A DNA stretch of 64,000 bases from Phoronis australis (GCA_002633005.1 NMRA01000333.1:28209-92208), one strand, 5' to 3'. Numbered from the stretch's first letter, positions 12,529-23,419 are shown. Notes: generated by a model from the sequence alone, not told the origin. A program made the numbers and translations.

Positions 12529-12701
12529 TCACGGACAACTGTTTTTTTCGCGGAAATTTTGTACCAGATTACGTGAAGAGACCCGGGAAATGGGACAGGC
12601 GTGCAAGCGGACAATAACAATGTACGGGAGCAGGGTTGATCTGTGAGCAACCAAAAATGTCCATGAGACGCAAACAGTGGCACGAGAGTGGGGAATACAT
12701 G

Positions 12702-13280
12702 CTATGCGTCCGTGAGAGCAGAATGTCGTGCTGCGTGAGGTGAGAGTTTTGTCCGCAGACATGACCTAACCCCACTCGAACATTGAAGTCTAAGTGCCTT
12801 GTATTCGTCAAACTCAATCAGATGCAGCAATTTTTGTACTGAAAACCATGCGTAGTTTGAGAAAGACGAGGAAATATCTCGTAACAGTAGCAAGACACAA
12901 TTCTCTTGAATGTCACTCCTTTTTAATGGTTTCCTTATTTTAGAGGGAGCGGTGGGTCCCATTCCCGGTTCCCAGTTATTTTTTTGCCCTTTTCCCCCGA
13001 TGTCAAATTCGTTTCGATCCCAGTCCCAATAAATTTCCATACCGAAACACGGCAATTTTCTGCTCGCATTTCTCGAATCACGCCTCACGGCCACAAAAAG
13101 GGCCCGGTTGCCATTCTCTAAAAAGTCTTTTCCCCTCTTATCGAATGGGCTGTCTACACTCGAAAAAATTTGTTTTGTAAGTAAACCAAACTTGGGGCGT
13201 GCTGATATTCTTTGTTTGATCATTTTGACTGTATCCTTCTTGGTCCGCTGCGCATAAAAACTCGAGAGCCGCTGTCCCAA
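12702..13280 (-). CDS. Unrecognised ORF, 192 aa
   Basis: An uninterrupted frame from an ATG, basic at its N-terminus (MGQRLSSFYAQRTKKDTVKM), with no signal peptide, membrane span or domain that I recognise. A 192-codon frame is long for chance in this AT-rich DNA but not decisive, and its 3' part overlaps the possible decayed inverted repeat. It could be a lineage-specific exon, a transposon fragment or a chance ORF. Confidence 0.2.
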   Translation of the reverse strand: MGQRLSSFYAQRTKKDTVKMIKQRISARPKFGLLTKQIFSSVDSPFDKRGKDFLENGNRALFVAVRRDSRNASRKLPCFGMEIYWDWDRNEFDIGGKGQKNNWEPGMGPTAPSKIRKPLKRSDIQENCVLLLLRDISSSFSNYAWFSVQKLLHLIEFDEYKALRLQCSSGVRSCLRTKLSPHAARHSALTDA

Positions 13281-13690
13281 AGCAAATTATCTCAAGAAGA
13301 ATGTTTCGCAGATGAAGGTATATAACGGTGAAAGTCATTTTTATTGCCTATGAATTGTTTAAAATTTCGTTGTACAGTATGCGAAAGAGAAAACAAAAAT
13401 CATTCTCTCTCATCAATCCGTAATATTTTCAAAGTTCTGCCAAAAAACCTTCAGGAAATGTACGCCGTCTAAGGAACGTCATCCATTGTGGGTGTCCATG
13501 GTCAGTTACAAACAAGGTTACCTTTCTGTACTATGCAGAATTAAGTTCCAGGATATTCCTTAGGCACCAACACCCAGTGACATTGTTATTATAGAATATG
13601 GACACCAAACGCGTAAAGTTTTGCTCGGGTGTATGTTAATTGGCATTTTGCTGGCATCGTCTGTTAGCTTCTTTGTAATCCCCGTTGCTG

Positions 13691-13714
13691 TATAAATTCA
13701 CGTGAGTGACGTCA
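13691..13714 (+). promoter_or_regulatory. TATA box and palindromic CRE upstream of the second GPCR
   Basis: TATAAAT at 13691-13697 and a perfect TGACGTCA at 13707-13714 lie about 240 bp before the start codon of the second receptor. The CRE is the consensus site for CREB/ATF factors, including ATF2. Confidence 0.45.
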
Positions 13715-13952
13715 CCACTAAACAGCCCAATTTTGTTATGGGGTAAATACCCCTATAAAGATTCTTCCCCACGGTTTCGGTAATGAGTCAGCGCGCGAAA
13801 CCTGCGCTGTCCGATGATAACGTTCAAAGGTAATTTTGAAACCGCGACGGCAAGGTGCAGGTGCATTTCCATATGAGCGCGTGGAATACACTGACATTTT
13901 GGTTTTCGTTCACAACAGCTTCACTCAAAAATTAATCGGCTAATTCCCAACG

Positions 13953-15082
13953 ATGAGTCACCGTGACAAGAACTGTTCTAGAAGCGTCTTCTGTGGAACT
14001 TCTGGTGACAATGACAAATGGATAGAACCATTCTGGATGTACACATTACCTTTCCAGTTACCTATAGGGTTTATGGCAATTGTAGGTAATGTATTGGTAT
14101 GCCTTGTGGTGTATCGACGGTGGCGAGAACAGAAAATGTCAACGAATACCCGAAGCTTACACTCACTTCATGGGGGCGCTAATAACAACATGTTTGTTCT
14201 GATATTCAATATGGCGTGCGCGGACCTCGGCGTTGGCCTCATTTCTATGCCGATTTCGATCATGTTGTCCGTAAACCCGACCTACAAGCTCGGCATGCCC
14301 ATCTGTTTAATGCAGGTCGTAGCAATGAGGTGATTTCTGTGTGTGTGTCAGTTTTTACTATGTTTTGTCTGAGTCTGGACCGTTATTTTATTATCTGCAC
14401 GTCAGGCAAGAAACGCTTACCTATGAAACTGACCATTGTCCTCATATGGATAACGTCTTCGTCTGGATTTTTTTTATTGTTATTTCGAGCGGAAGATTTC
14501 AAAGCTCGACCTGCGCTTACACTTTGTATAATTCAATTCAAAGACGAGGATATTAACTTGCTTTTCGGCGACGTGTCCATCATAGCTAGGTACGCAACTT
14601 ACGGATTTGTAAGCCTAGCGGTTATCTATACAAAATTGTTCTTATTTATACAAAATAACCTGAAGAACGGAGTTGCGCTGGGAGTGACAACTTCAAAACA
14701 CAGTTACACTTTGCAAAGGAGAGTAGCCTTTGTGTTCCTAACCTGTGTTGTGTTATTTTATGCCAGCTGGGTTTCTATGGTAACGTGTTTATGTGTCGTG
14801 ATGAGGGACGACGTCTTCATAGAGGACATGCCAACAGCAATAAGCATTTTCGTCACCTGGATGACATATCTGCAGAGTGCTCTTAATCCTGTGGTGTACT
14901 CCGTAGGTAGTTCTCGCATGCGAAAGGGGTTAGTGGCGTTATTGAAATGTCGTCCGGTTGTTGTAAACTGTACGTCTACGGTATGCCAGGATGATCAACG
15001 ACAGTGGAGAAAATCGTGTGGTGCCGACATCAGTACAAAACACGTTTTACGGAAACGGTGGCCTCGTCGAGTAAATACTTGA
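13953..15082 (+). pseudogene. Orphan class A GPCR paralogue with a 2-nt frame disruption
   Basis: It starts MSHRDKNCSRSVFCGTSG and closely parallels the 8083-9273 receptor: WMYTLPFQLPI, AIVGNVLVCLVVYRRW, NMACADLG, SLDRYFII, TM7 WMTYLQSALNPVVY and helix 8 RKGLVALLKCRP. The first frame stops at TGA 14331-14333, just inside TM3 after VVAMR. The remainder (CVSVFTMFCLSLDRY onward) is open in another frame to 15082. Alignment to the paralogue indicates two extra bases in the GT-rich stretch at about 14330-14348, and one such indel explains both the stop and the shift. It may be a recent pseudogene, an allelic variant or a dinucleotide-run sequencing error. The only intron readable here would be about 22 nt, too short for spliceosomal removal. 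Confidence 0.8.
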
Positions 15083-16353
15083 TGGGTTTAGGTCCATGCG
15101 TCTGTATTCGAATTGGCACTGCCATAGTTCATGCTCCGGTATAATTCAACTTCTGTTTCTTATATCTCAGTGACATGCAACTGTGACGTAAGAACTCGAA
15201 GTCGATTTATATCTTTTAAGATACAGCTGAGATCGAATGGAAGATTGTATCTAGAAGCGAGCGTAAATTCCTTTCCATGAGGCGGCCAGGCATATACATG
15301 TTTTTGGATTTGACTTTTGGTTCCTAAACTGATACTTTCGGAATAAACGATCAGGGCTTACCATCTGCAGAAAACTACCGTGGGAATGTATTTCATTGGC
15401 TTCGTTATGTTCTTCTTCGGAACTGAATAAGTTGTCTCAAAATATATGATTTTAACAGAGCTCTTGTAGATGTTTGTGTTACAATTTTCAAAACACGTGA
15501 GCATACATTAATAAACTCAACATTTTCCTACGCTCTTGCTGTTTTATTTTTTGCGGCAGCCATATAAAGGGCTTGGATTGTAGCTGTCACTGAATGTAGG
15601 TATCAAACGGAGCCGGGATTTAGACCAGCAAACCAACCCATACAAACGACTTAAACAACTGTTAAAGGACGATCTGTATGTTATGATGAACGCATCATTT
15701 AGGACATTATTTAGTATACAAATATTACTCGTGGTCATTGTCGTATTCTATTTTTAGACTTTTGCAAAGCATATTATACAATAAAATTTATCACTGACGT
15801 CATTTGTTTGAGTGGTCTATCTTATAGGATAGACCGATTAATGAATTTGCAAGTGTGGTATTGTCTGGGCAATACCTTATTAAGTATTCAATTTAAGTCC
15901 TTTTTTCGAAGCTCATTTATTTGAGAAAAGCTCATTTCAAATGAGAAGGTGTTAAATATTAAATGATTTCAGTTTTGGACAGGTTTTTGCAAGATGTACT
16001 ACGCAGATAATTTATACTAAAACGAAGAACCTGTGTTGACAATAATGACGTCACTACAGATCACTTTCCGATATAAATGGGCATGAGACAGGATGGGTCC
16101 TTGTCAGGTCCATTATTTTGCCTATCTGTTGAAGTTGATTGAGGTAATCTTTAAAGAGGGCGCTAGTGTAGTTACTTTTTAGTTGATTACTTAATTAACA
16201 ACAGGTTTCACTTGTTTAATTAGGGGTTATCATATAATAAATTAATTACTGGTTTCATTATTCACTCTCCATCTACGCACAATCTCAAAGCATAGCTACC
16301 CTTTAAACAAACCCACATTCAATTGTGTGACGGCACTAGCATAGTGTGTTACC
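15083..16353. other. Unannotated stretch downstream of the second GPCR
   Basis: It probably contains the 3' UTR of the receptor gene at its start. No further gene was recognised. A TATAAATGG sequence near 16071 has no supported gene after it. Confidence 0.3.
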
Positions 16354-16600
16354 CATGCGCTCACTCAGCCTAAAATACAAGAGGGCTCGAATTTTTGAGA
16401 ATGTGGACCTTTTACTAAAAAATGTTACTAAAAAACAAAAAACGGGGTACGTTCAGGGCTATGAATTGTGCATTCGCCGAATTCCTGCCTTTTTAGTTTA
16501 CTTTTGTCTCGTTTTCTCGGACTTTTTGTTTCTCTGGGGCAGACCTTTTTGCCCACTTCGCCCTCCCCCCTCCCTGCCCCCCACCCGTGGGTGCGCGCAT
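16354..16600 (+). mobile_element. MITE, terminal-repeat family CATGCGCGCACCCAG, copy 2
   Basis: It begins CATGCGCTCACTCAGCC and ends GTGGGTGCGCGCAT. The flanks TTACC (left) and TTTACC (right) may be a target duplication or extra terminal-repeat bases. The interior matches copies 1, 3 and 4: GAATTTTTGAGAATGTGGAC, then CTCGTTTTCTCGGACTTTTTG, then GCCCACTTCGCC. Confidence 0.75.
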
Positions 16601-16894
16601 TTTACCATTTGCTTGGATGGAAATAATGGAGTTTTTAAAGCGTACATGTTTTGAGACATGTAATTAAATTAGTTAAGGTGAAACCTAAACCTGAGCCTTT
16701 CTGGTAGAAATGCGTAAACCCTTTCCAGATAAGTAAAACGCCTACTCTCGTCTGTTTGGAAATATTTTGCTTTTCAAAATCCTCTTAACCTCCCGATAAA
16801 GAAAACAGCTTGATTGATGGATATTTACTCTAGAAAACAGAGTAATCAAATTTACATTCTTCCTCATAAACTCTTGTTACTTCCTTATGTTAGA

Positions 16895-17782
16895 ACTTTC
16901 AAGAAAGAAAATTGGCGTATTGAAACACATCAGTAAATATGTGAACAGAGTAACACTGAAAACCCTTTTCAATGCTATCATTCAACCTCACGTAGATTGT
17001 TGCCTCCCGGTGTGGGGTGTTGCATCAGACAAGGATATGAAAAACCATCCAGATTATCCAAATTAGGGCTGCCCGGATTATTCTGGGAGCTCGTGTGAGA
17101 AATATTAACATTGAAAACCTTCATGCGGAGATTGGAATAATGAAAATACCCACAAGACATAAATTCCTATCAGCTTGTTGTATGTACAAATGTTTTAGAC
17201 GTCTTGTCCCAACATACTTTAAGTGCTAGATTTACGATGGCTGCTAATCGCTTTAATACTAGGGCCTCATTGTCATCCAATTTCAAACTTCCTAGAACCA
17301 GAAATGAAACTGTAAAAATTCATTTTCTTACAGCGGGCCTTATTTATGGAACATTCTCCCTTCCTATGCCAAATCTGCACCATGCTTGATAAGTTTTAAA
17401 AGAATTTGAAGAAATCAACTTAACTACGTGTAGCTGTATTTATGTTTATGTATGTATGTATGTATGTATGTATATAATATGTCTTACTTTTATTAATTAA
17501 TTAATTATTGTCTGTTTTATTAAATATTTATATTTTATTTAATCATGTTGTCTTTCTTTTAGTATCTTCTATTTCTTATTTTTATTATTTTGTTTCATCA
17601 GTCTTTCCAGGTTAATTTCTTATTCTTCACTGATTATTTTAATCTTGTCTTTCATTTTGTAATTCTGTTAGTTTGTCTTACTTTCTTTGTATGTTTTCAC
17701 TGAGGGCCCCATGGAAAGCAGTGTAAACTGATGGGGCTACCCTTATTGTAAATATTACATTAATAAATAAATAAATAAGGAT
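16895..17782 (+). mobile_element. 3' end of a non-LTR retrotransposon: RT C-terminus, 3' UTR and ATAA tail
   Basis: From about 16908 the frame reads KKIGVLKHISKYVNRVTLK, then FNAIIQPHVDCCLPVWG, then, after a frame change near 17040, IQIRAARIILGARV. These are the conserved C-terminal region of LINE reverse transcriptases (LPHxDYCxPVWG, then IQxRAARIIxG). Further frame changes follow near 17215 and 17340, so the copy is dead. The 3' UTR carries a (TATG)n run at 17440-17470 and GGCCCCATGGAAAGCAGTG, then an ATAAATAAATAAATAA tail ending near 17778. The clade is probably CR1/L2/Jockey-like; I cannot assign it more exactly. Confidence 0.75.
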
Positions 17783-18445
17783 TATATTCATAGAAAGTTT
17801 TACACAATTTTTTTCTGAAAATGATGGGATAATAAAAGTTAATGAGGATAGTGTCCATTTTGTGAACGTGTTGAAACAGGCATTTAATGACCACCATGTT
17901 TTGTGAATTTTTTGTGAACATTTTGAGGTACGCGGAGATTCAGAAACATTTACTCTTCACCACATTACAGCACCATTTAATCTTAAATATAATGTTAATT
18001 TTGAAGCTACCTATACTTTGTCAAAACTTTATTTATAAATATTCTCCGGTAGAGAACAGACAATGACTAGTGATACAAAATTTAAGTACTGACTTGTACA
18101 ATTGACGTACAGTATATAACCGTGGAGAAAGGGAGCCACCAGTGCCGGACGGTCGCTCGTGATAATTAAGTGATTTGACTTCCGGTACGGCAGGCTATGA
18201 CAGTGCTGCTAGACTTGAACGATTGCAACATTCTCTGGAGCGTCGAACGGCAGTTGTGAAGTGATTGGTTTCCACTACTTATTCCTATGTTTTCGTCTGA
18301 AACAAGGCTCCGCCTTTTGAATAATAAGTTTTGCTATAACCATAAAACCTATGCTAAGACTGACTCTGCCGTATTCGCCCGATGCTCTGCGAAGCGACTT
18401 GTGGCGGGAAAATGTAGTAAACGCAGTTGGCTCAGAGGCCGTAGT
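17783..18445. other. Intergenic stretch between two mobile elements
   Basis: No gene was recognised. TATATAACC at about 18113 has no supported gene downstream. Confidence 0.3.
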
Positions 18446-19762
18446 TAAAGGCGAAGGCAACCTTTTTTCGTGTCATTTTTAGCAAAAATAATGTTCGTTG
18501 ATTATCCCAGACCTATTTTTCACTTATTTACTGATTTTCGTAATTTAATTAATTACTCGTCGTCTACTCCGGAAGTGACGTTTTGGGAGGCAAGAATTTC
18601 GCGCCAATTTCTTTTCATGTAGTCCGACTGTGAGAGTAGTCGAGTCAGTCCTTGTTCTACCTGGGTTGTGACAAGTTCGGTCGTCGTTTGCTTTTGCTTA
18701 CGAGTCAGTCAACATGCCACGCTGTTGCTGCGTACTGGGATGTACTCATTATCGTCTCACGTACAGAGGAAGAACTGTCCCACTTGCCCGAGTGTCCCGC
18801 GACACACTCCCACTGGAGGGTGATCTGAGCACCCAAACTACTTCCATCCCGCCGTGTGACTCCCTCGCCACACACCTGGCACCTTCTAAATAGCTCCAAT
18901 ACAAGTCCGCAAGTAGGATCACCGATCTCTTCATTGGATGACGAACTGTCCTCTTCACTGAGTGTCGAACTGGGCCTGTATTCACTCCCGCTACTCAACA
19001 TCGCTGCAGGGTTGCTTACAGGTTCTGGGCTAGAGACAACAGCACAGGGCGAATCACTGCTAGTTCCCGGAATATGCACGAAATGGGGTACATTCGGAGG
19101 CACGGGTGACAGTAGATGAAGTGCCTCCAGTCACTGTATGTAGTGGCCACAGCTCGATCGCGAGGCTTCTCGCTTCAAAAACGCACTTCTCGAGGTTGGC
19201 GACGGGGCACTGCCGGGACGGTATGGTACCCGAGTCAGGCGTTGTTTCGCAGGCCGGGGACGTTCATCAATTCAGCGTACATATCTCCGTCGTAATCTGA
19301 CTGCAGAAAATGCTTGCCACACTCTCGGTAACCCTCCACTGCTTTGTACGTTGCCTGTACGGGTAGTGCTGCGTTCTTCACATGAACGAGCTAGCCAAGT
19401 ACGGCGAAGTGTGTCATGATCTGTCGGAAAGCGACGCAAGGTACCCAAAGCGCGTGTGAGACCATAATGAGTACATCCCGGCACGTAGCAACAGCGTGGC
19501 ATGTTGACTGACTTGTAAACAAAAGCAAACGACGACCATACTAATCACAACCGAGGTAGAACAATGACTGACTCGACAGCTCTCACAGGCAGACTATAAT
19601 GAAAAGAAATTGGCGCGAAACTCTTGCCTCCCAAAACGTCACTTCCGAGTAGAGGACGAGAAATTAATCAAATTTCGAAAAGCTGTAATTAAGTGAAAAA
19701 TGTGTCTGAGATAATCAACGAACCTTATTTTTGCTAAAAGTGACATGAAAAAGGTTGCCTAC
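18446..19762. mobile_element. THAP-domain transposon derivative with roughly 315-bp inverted repeats
   Basis: The left arm (about 18446-18762, plus) and right arm (about 19452-19762, minus) are inverted copies of one terminus: GGCAACCTTTTT, then the TTAATTAATTACTCGTC region, GGAAGTGACGTTTTGGGAGG, AATTTCGCGCCAATTTCTTTT, and an ATG starting MPRCC. The internal part continues in minus orientation with the rest of the coding sequence. A homologous, single-orientation copy starts at 63188. Such long arms carrying 5' coding sequence resemble fold-back elements. An alternative is a simple inverted duplication after insertion. Confidence 0.7.
18705..19502 (-). pseudogene. Decayed THAP-domain protein gene inside the fold-back element
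   Basis: The frame from 19502 encodes the start of a THAP zinc finger: MPRCCYVPGCTHYGLTRA, then RRFPTDHDTLRRTWLAR. It then shifts, so the C-x2-H half of the finger is no longer in frame. A second minus frame (19103-18705) contains PGTSSDSPCAVVSSPEP, a Ser/Glu-rich linker, and then CQVCGEGV with WECVAGHSGKW, a C-x2-C plus C-x2-GH-x3-W zinc-ribbon-like arrangement. The same Ser-rich linker is seen at 63885-64000 in the other copy, confirming that both frames belong to one protein. Coding disruption is clear. The function is presumably DNA binding for a transposase or a derived regulator. Confidence 0.7.
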
Positions 19763-19789
19763 GTGCCTAGCCAGCACACAGATATCACG

Positions 19790-19970
19790 CAGTGGCACGT
19801 GCTTTAGCATTGGTTGATGTAACCTCAGCAGTCATTGGTTAGCTTTACAACACCGAAAAAAATGGCGGACTGTGAACGATTTTTAGCCTTGTCATGCAAG
19901 TGGCGTCGCAGCAACTATTTCGTTTCTGCAGTGATTCAATAGCCGCGGGCTTGAAGCACATACATGCAGG
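19790..19970 (+). repeat. Fragment of the 51.6-kb inverted-repeat element (left interior)
   Basis: GGTTGATGTAACCTC, CAGTCATTGGTTAGCTTTAC, GAACGAT, TTTCGTTTCTGCAGT and AATAGCCGCG, in order, match 51665-51815. The copy is truncated at both ends and abuts the THAP element. Confidence 0.7.
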
Positions 19971-20296
19971 CCCGTAGGAAAGAAAAAACTATTGGGGGGC
20001 CCAAACCAATTTGACTTCGCCAACCTACCCCCTTGCTATCGTCACGCTCTCCATTCTATGGATGTCACCGTATTTGTAACCGAACCCCACCCCACCTCCC
20101 ACGTCCGCCATAGGTGGGGGAAATATAGGGTATGCCGCCATCAAGATTTGAGTAGCTGTGAGCCAACAAACCAACGAAGATGCACGGAGAGTAAGAATGC
20201 GTTTAGGCCCCGAGCGCACTGACGAGTAGCTGAGAGCTGCCTGAAGTATCTATAGCTGGGTCGAAGGTCAAGGTTCCTTTTATTCAGATCCATTTT

Positions 20297-20688
20297 CGGT
20301 CTTTAATCTTTTTACTCGAAATGGAACTCGAAACTATGTTTGGCATTTGCTACCTTACTTTTGTGAGAACTCAAGATAAGTGTCTATTATCCTATACTCA
20401 AGTACATAATGACTTACGTGGATAATTTATTAGTCCTAGTTTGCAGTTGATAAACTCAACATTAAGGCTAAAAGTTCTAGTTTGAACTCGAAATTTCGAG
20501 TTGTTACTCGAGTTTGTAGACGAATATAAGGATCTTCAAGTGCGAACTTGGACTAGAACCTCATATGCGTAACCTATAATGTATTCGAGCACAGTCTTAT
20601 AACCACTTATCTTGAGTTCGCACAAAAGGAGCAGTGAAATTGCCAAAAATAATTTCGAGTTCGTTTCGAGTACAAAGATTAGAGACCG
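20297..20688. mobile_element. MITE-like element with roughly 85-bp inverted repeats
   Basis: 20297-20382 (CGGTCTTTAATCTTTTTACT, then GAACTCAAGATAAGTG) is the imperfect reverse complement of 20604-20688. The centre contains more ACTCGA/TCGAGT-rich inverted sequence. A half copy lies at 4100-4186. Confidence 0.65.
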
Positions 20689-20699
20689 GGCCCTGAACG

Positions 20700-20788
20700 G
20701 ACCTCGCATTTGTTTTTTTTTTCTTGCGTAAAAGGTCCACATCCTCAAAAATTCGATCCCCCTATATTTTAGGCTGGATGCGCGCATG
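20700..20788 (-). mobile_element. Truncated MITE, CATGCGCGCACCCAG family, copy 5
   Basis: Read on the minus strand, it starts CATGCGCGCATCCAGCCT and continues GGGGGATCGAATTTTTGAGG, then ATGTGGACCTTTTACGC, matching the 5' part of the other copies. The 3' half is missing. Confidence 0.65.
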
Positions 20789-21316
20789 CCGTTTGTGTAG
20801 TATGCACAGGAAGTGCAAGCAAACGATGCAGTTTTGAAGAACAAAAATTCATTGCGCAATACTACTGGAAACCAAAAACATCAAGGAAGTTCAAAGACAA
20901 CTTTTCCAAGTTGATGACCAATAAGTTTGATTTCATTTATTTGAGTACCTAAACTTCGTTTTTGATCTACGGTTTGTAAACTGAAACCCAGCAATCTAGT
21001 TCCTAAGCCAATAAACAATTTCTTATCATTTGAATTGTGAGAACATTTTAGGACACATTTTTGAGCTGTCCAAAATTCATCAATTTCCTTGACACTTATT
21101 TGAGATAGACAGAAATCGTTTTATGTACTTTTATATTTGGGGATGTGATGATAGATCGAGTTTTTCCAATGTCGGCCTGCGATTAACTTCATTGAAGTAT
21201 TGTCATTTCTTACAAGATTAGCTTCTAATTGTCAAAAAATCATCTCTCAATCAGTCCACTTTCGTAGATACATAAACATGTAAATCAGAAACCAACAATC
21301 AAATCCATGAGCAATG

Positions 21317-21560
21317 CATGCACGCACTCAGCCTTCAATATGGGGGGGTTAAATTACTGACTTTGTGGACCTTTTTGGTAAAATTAAGCGTGCGGACTAA
21401 AAAAACGGGACACCACTGTGAATTGCGCGTTTGTGCTTGTTTAGTGGACTTTTGTCTCATTTTCTCGGACTTTTTGTTTATCAGAGGCGGACATTTTTGC
21501 CCACTTCGCCAAATGGGGTGCTCGTTCGAGCCCACCGAGACCCCCCTGGGTGCAGGCATG
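21317..21560 (+). mobile_element. MITE, terminal-repeat family CATGCGCGCACCCAG, copy 3
   Basis: It begins CATGCACGCACTCAGCC and ends CTGGGTGCAGGCATG. The interior matches copies 2 and 4: GTGGACCTTTTTGGTAA, ACCACTGTGAATTGCGCGTT, TAGTGGACTTTTGTCTC and CGGACTTTTTGTTT. Length is 244 bp. It contains a 97-codon frame, but the frame is not conserved across copies. Confidence 0.75.
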
Positions 21561-22468
21561 AAATTCGTTTACCTTGATTTAATTACTAATTTCTTTTTAA
21601 TCACCTGTTAGGGACTTTAAACAACAAAATTTTGTACAGAAGTCAAAAAGCAATGTATTTATTGCCATTTGAATTTTGAGTAAAATTTTTGGGAAGTGTG
21701 CAAATTTCATCAATGTTTTTGAGAGTTATTTTAGATTAACCTAAAAGCGTCCAAGTGCACTTTACTATTTGGAGATTGGATTATACTAAATTCCGTAAAT
21801 AGTCATCATTTCTTAAAAGATTAACTTCTAATTGCCAAACATCATCAATTAACCAGTCGGATTTCTTAGATACATAAGCATGTAAATCCGAAACCAACGA
21901 ATTTTGTTAATCAGCAATTTCCGCAGGCATGCTCGCGGACTTTTTGACGGGTAACCGGGGGAATATGGGAGATTGGGTATTCATAGTGAGGTGCATTTTT
22001 GCTCTTTGCGAGGTATCTATAACGGTTCACGAATTTAGCTTGACCTCAAAAAAACGCTGAAATGTTTGTTTAATTTGTTTATTATTGCAAGTATTTGGGT
22101 ACTCTCGTTCGACATGAACACGGTCACCCCAATGTTAGCCTCGTCAACAGTGTTTTCCACATGTGGGAATTCCTTACAAACAACTCATAGTAACTATCTT
22201 CAAAAGAGATACTATTCTTGTGATACATTGGAAATAGTAACTTTATTTTATAATTAACCAACGGAAATAGTCCTTTTGTGTAATTAAAAAACAGCAGTCT
22301 TCACGTTCTTTAAAGTTCATGACTCCCTTTAAATGGCTGTCGATCCTATTGCATTTTTTCACATTTTTTGGTTGTTTGGGTCAAATGTCTTCTTAATGCT
22401 GTGTTGTGCACGAATGTTTTGTGTTTTTTGTTGAATTTCGAACTGCAACTTCACTCGTGAATACTTGG
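21561..22468. other. AT-rich unannotated stretch
   Basis: No gene was recognised. Text at 21600-21900 is weakly similar to 20980-21290 (for example TAGATACATAA(A/G)CATGTAAATC(A/C)GAAACCAAC at 21268 and 21867), suggesting a duplicated segment around the MITE copy. Confidence 0.4.
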
Positions 22469-22775
22469 CAGTGTCGGATTTAAATGTAAAGAAGGACAAA
22501 GGGACATTTCTCCGAATTGCTCCACCGAGAGAGGGTCCCGTCTGAAATGGGCAATGACGGATCTAGGATATCACAAGGGTGGGCCCAACATTTTGTCCGG
22601 CTGTATGCATTTGCGCAAACTGAACCACGATTGTAGATACGCATAGCACCGCCCAGGAAATTTTTCTGTTTTTACCTCTAAAAATCAAGCATTTTCCTTG
22701 ATTCCTGAAGTATTATTCAAGAAAAAAGGCAAACAAAAAACACGGAGAACGTGTCAAACAGGAAAAACTGAAAGT

Positions 22776-22846
22776 ACAAGACTCGAACTCACGACCAGGC
22801 GGCTAGAGCGCGCGTGCGATAACACTACACCACCACGATTTAACTA
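22776..22846 (-). repeat. tRNA-derived SINE-like unit
   Basis: On the minus strand, an A-box-like GGTGTAGTGTTATCGC and a B-box-like GAGTTCGAGTCTTG are spaced as in tRNA genes (pol III internal promoter). No good acceptor-stem pairing was seen, so a SINE remnant is favoured over a functional tRNA. Confidence 0.5.
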
Positions 22847-23099
22847 CTAATCTCATGATATTAAAGAGGAAATTGCAAGGTCCAAACCAATCTGAACAAC
22901 AATATGGTCTAAATTCTAGTTTATAATTATCATTGCTATATTCTTAACATTAACTGAATTGTACGCCGCTATACAAAGTTATTTACATATTTAGTGCCGT
23001 GGTGTTGTAACGCCATCGTTGTAACGGAGAATAGAAACGGCGCCATTTTCGTTCGTTACACATATGTGACGTGGTGTTGGGGAACACAAAGGAAGCAAT

Positions 23100-23383
23100 G
23101 TGTGTCCAAGTGAGTACAGCAGCGTAGATGAGGAATACTTTGAACGATACAGGGAAGGACAGGTGGACTTTTCAGATGATCCCGACCTTTCGGACGTGGA
23201 GGTGGAGGTGACAGATCCCAGAGGAACAATATGTGTTCACAGCTTTTCTGTAGTAGAGCCGTTCTCCCTCGATCCCTGTCACGGCCCTTTCTCTAGTCGC
23301 CGAAGACTCACTCCCAGCGGGTTCGTCCTGTGAACGTCAACAGGCTGAAGGTGCGCAGGAGTTGCGATTAGATGTTAGTGATT
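23100..23383 (+). other. Acidic ORF, possible first exon of an unrecognised gene
   Basis: An ATG at 23100 opens a 77-codon acidic frame (MCPSEYSSVDEEYFERYREG, then DFSDDPDLSDVEVEV, then VVEPFSLDP). The +1 frame then continues as SSCERQQAEGAQELRLDVSDW to a GTAAGA donor-like site at 23384. This could be a frameshifted exon; VxPFSxDP followed by a DW motif faintly recalls a cysteine-rich domain of invertebrate transposon-associated proteins. No domain can be asserted. Confidence 0.25.
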
Positions 23384-23419
23384 GGTAAGAATATTATCAA
23401 NCCTTAGAAGGAAAAGCTA

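Noticed and set aside
14330-14352. Mini-intron explaining the frame switch in the second GPCR
   Set aside because: The only GT...AG interval is about 22 nt, below the size any spliceosome is known to remove; a 2-nt indel is simpler.
18749-18985. 78-codon minus ORF as an independent gene
   Set aside because: It overlaps, in another frame, the THAP-element linker and zinc-ribbon frame that has a homologue at 63.9 kb.
21317-21611. 97-codon ORF as a host gene
   Set aside because: It coincides with a MITE copy, and the frame is not conserved in the other four copies.
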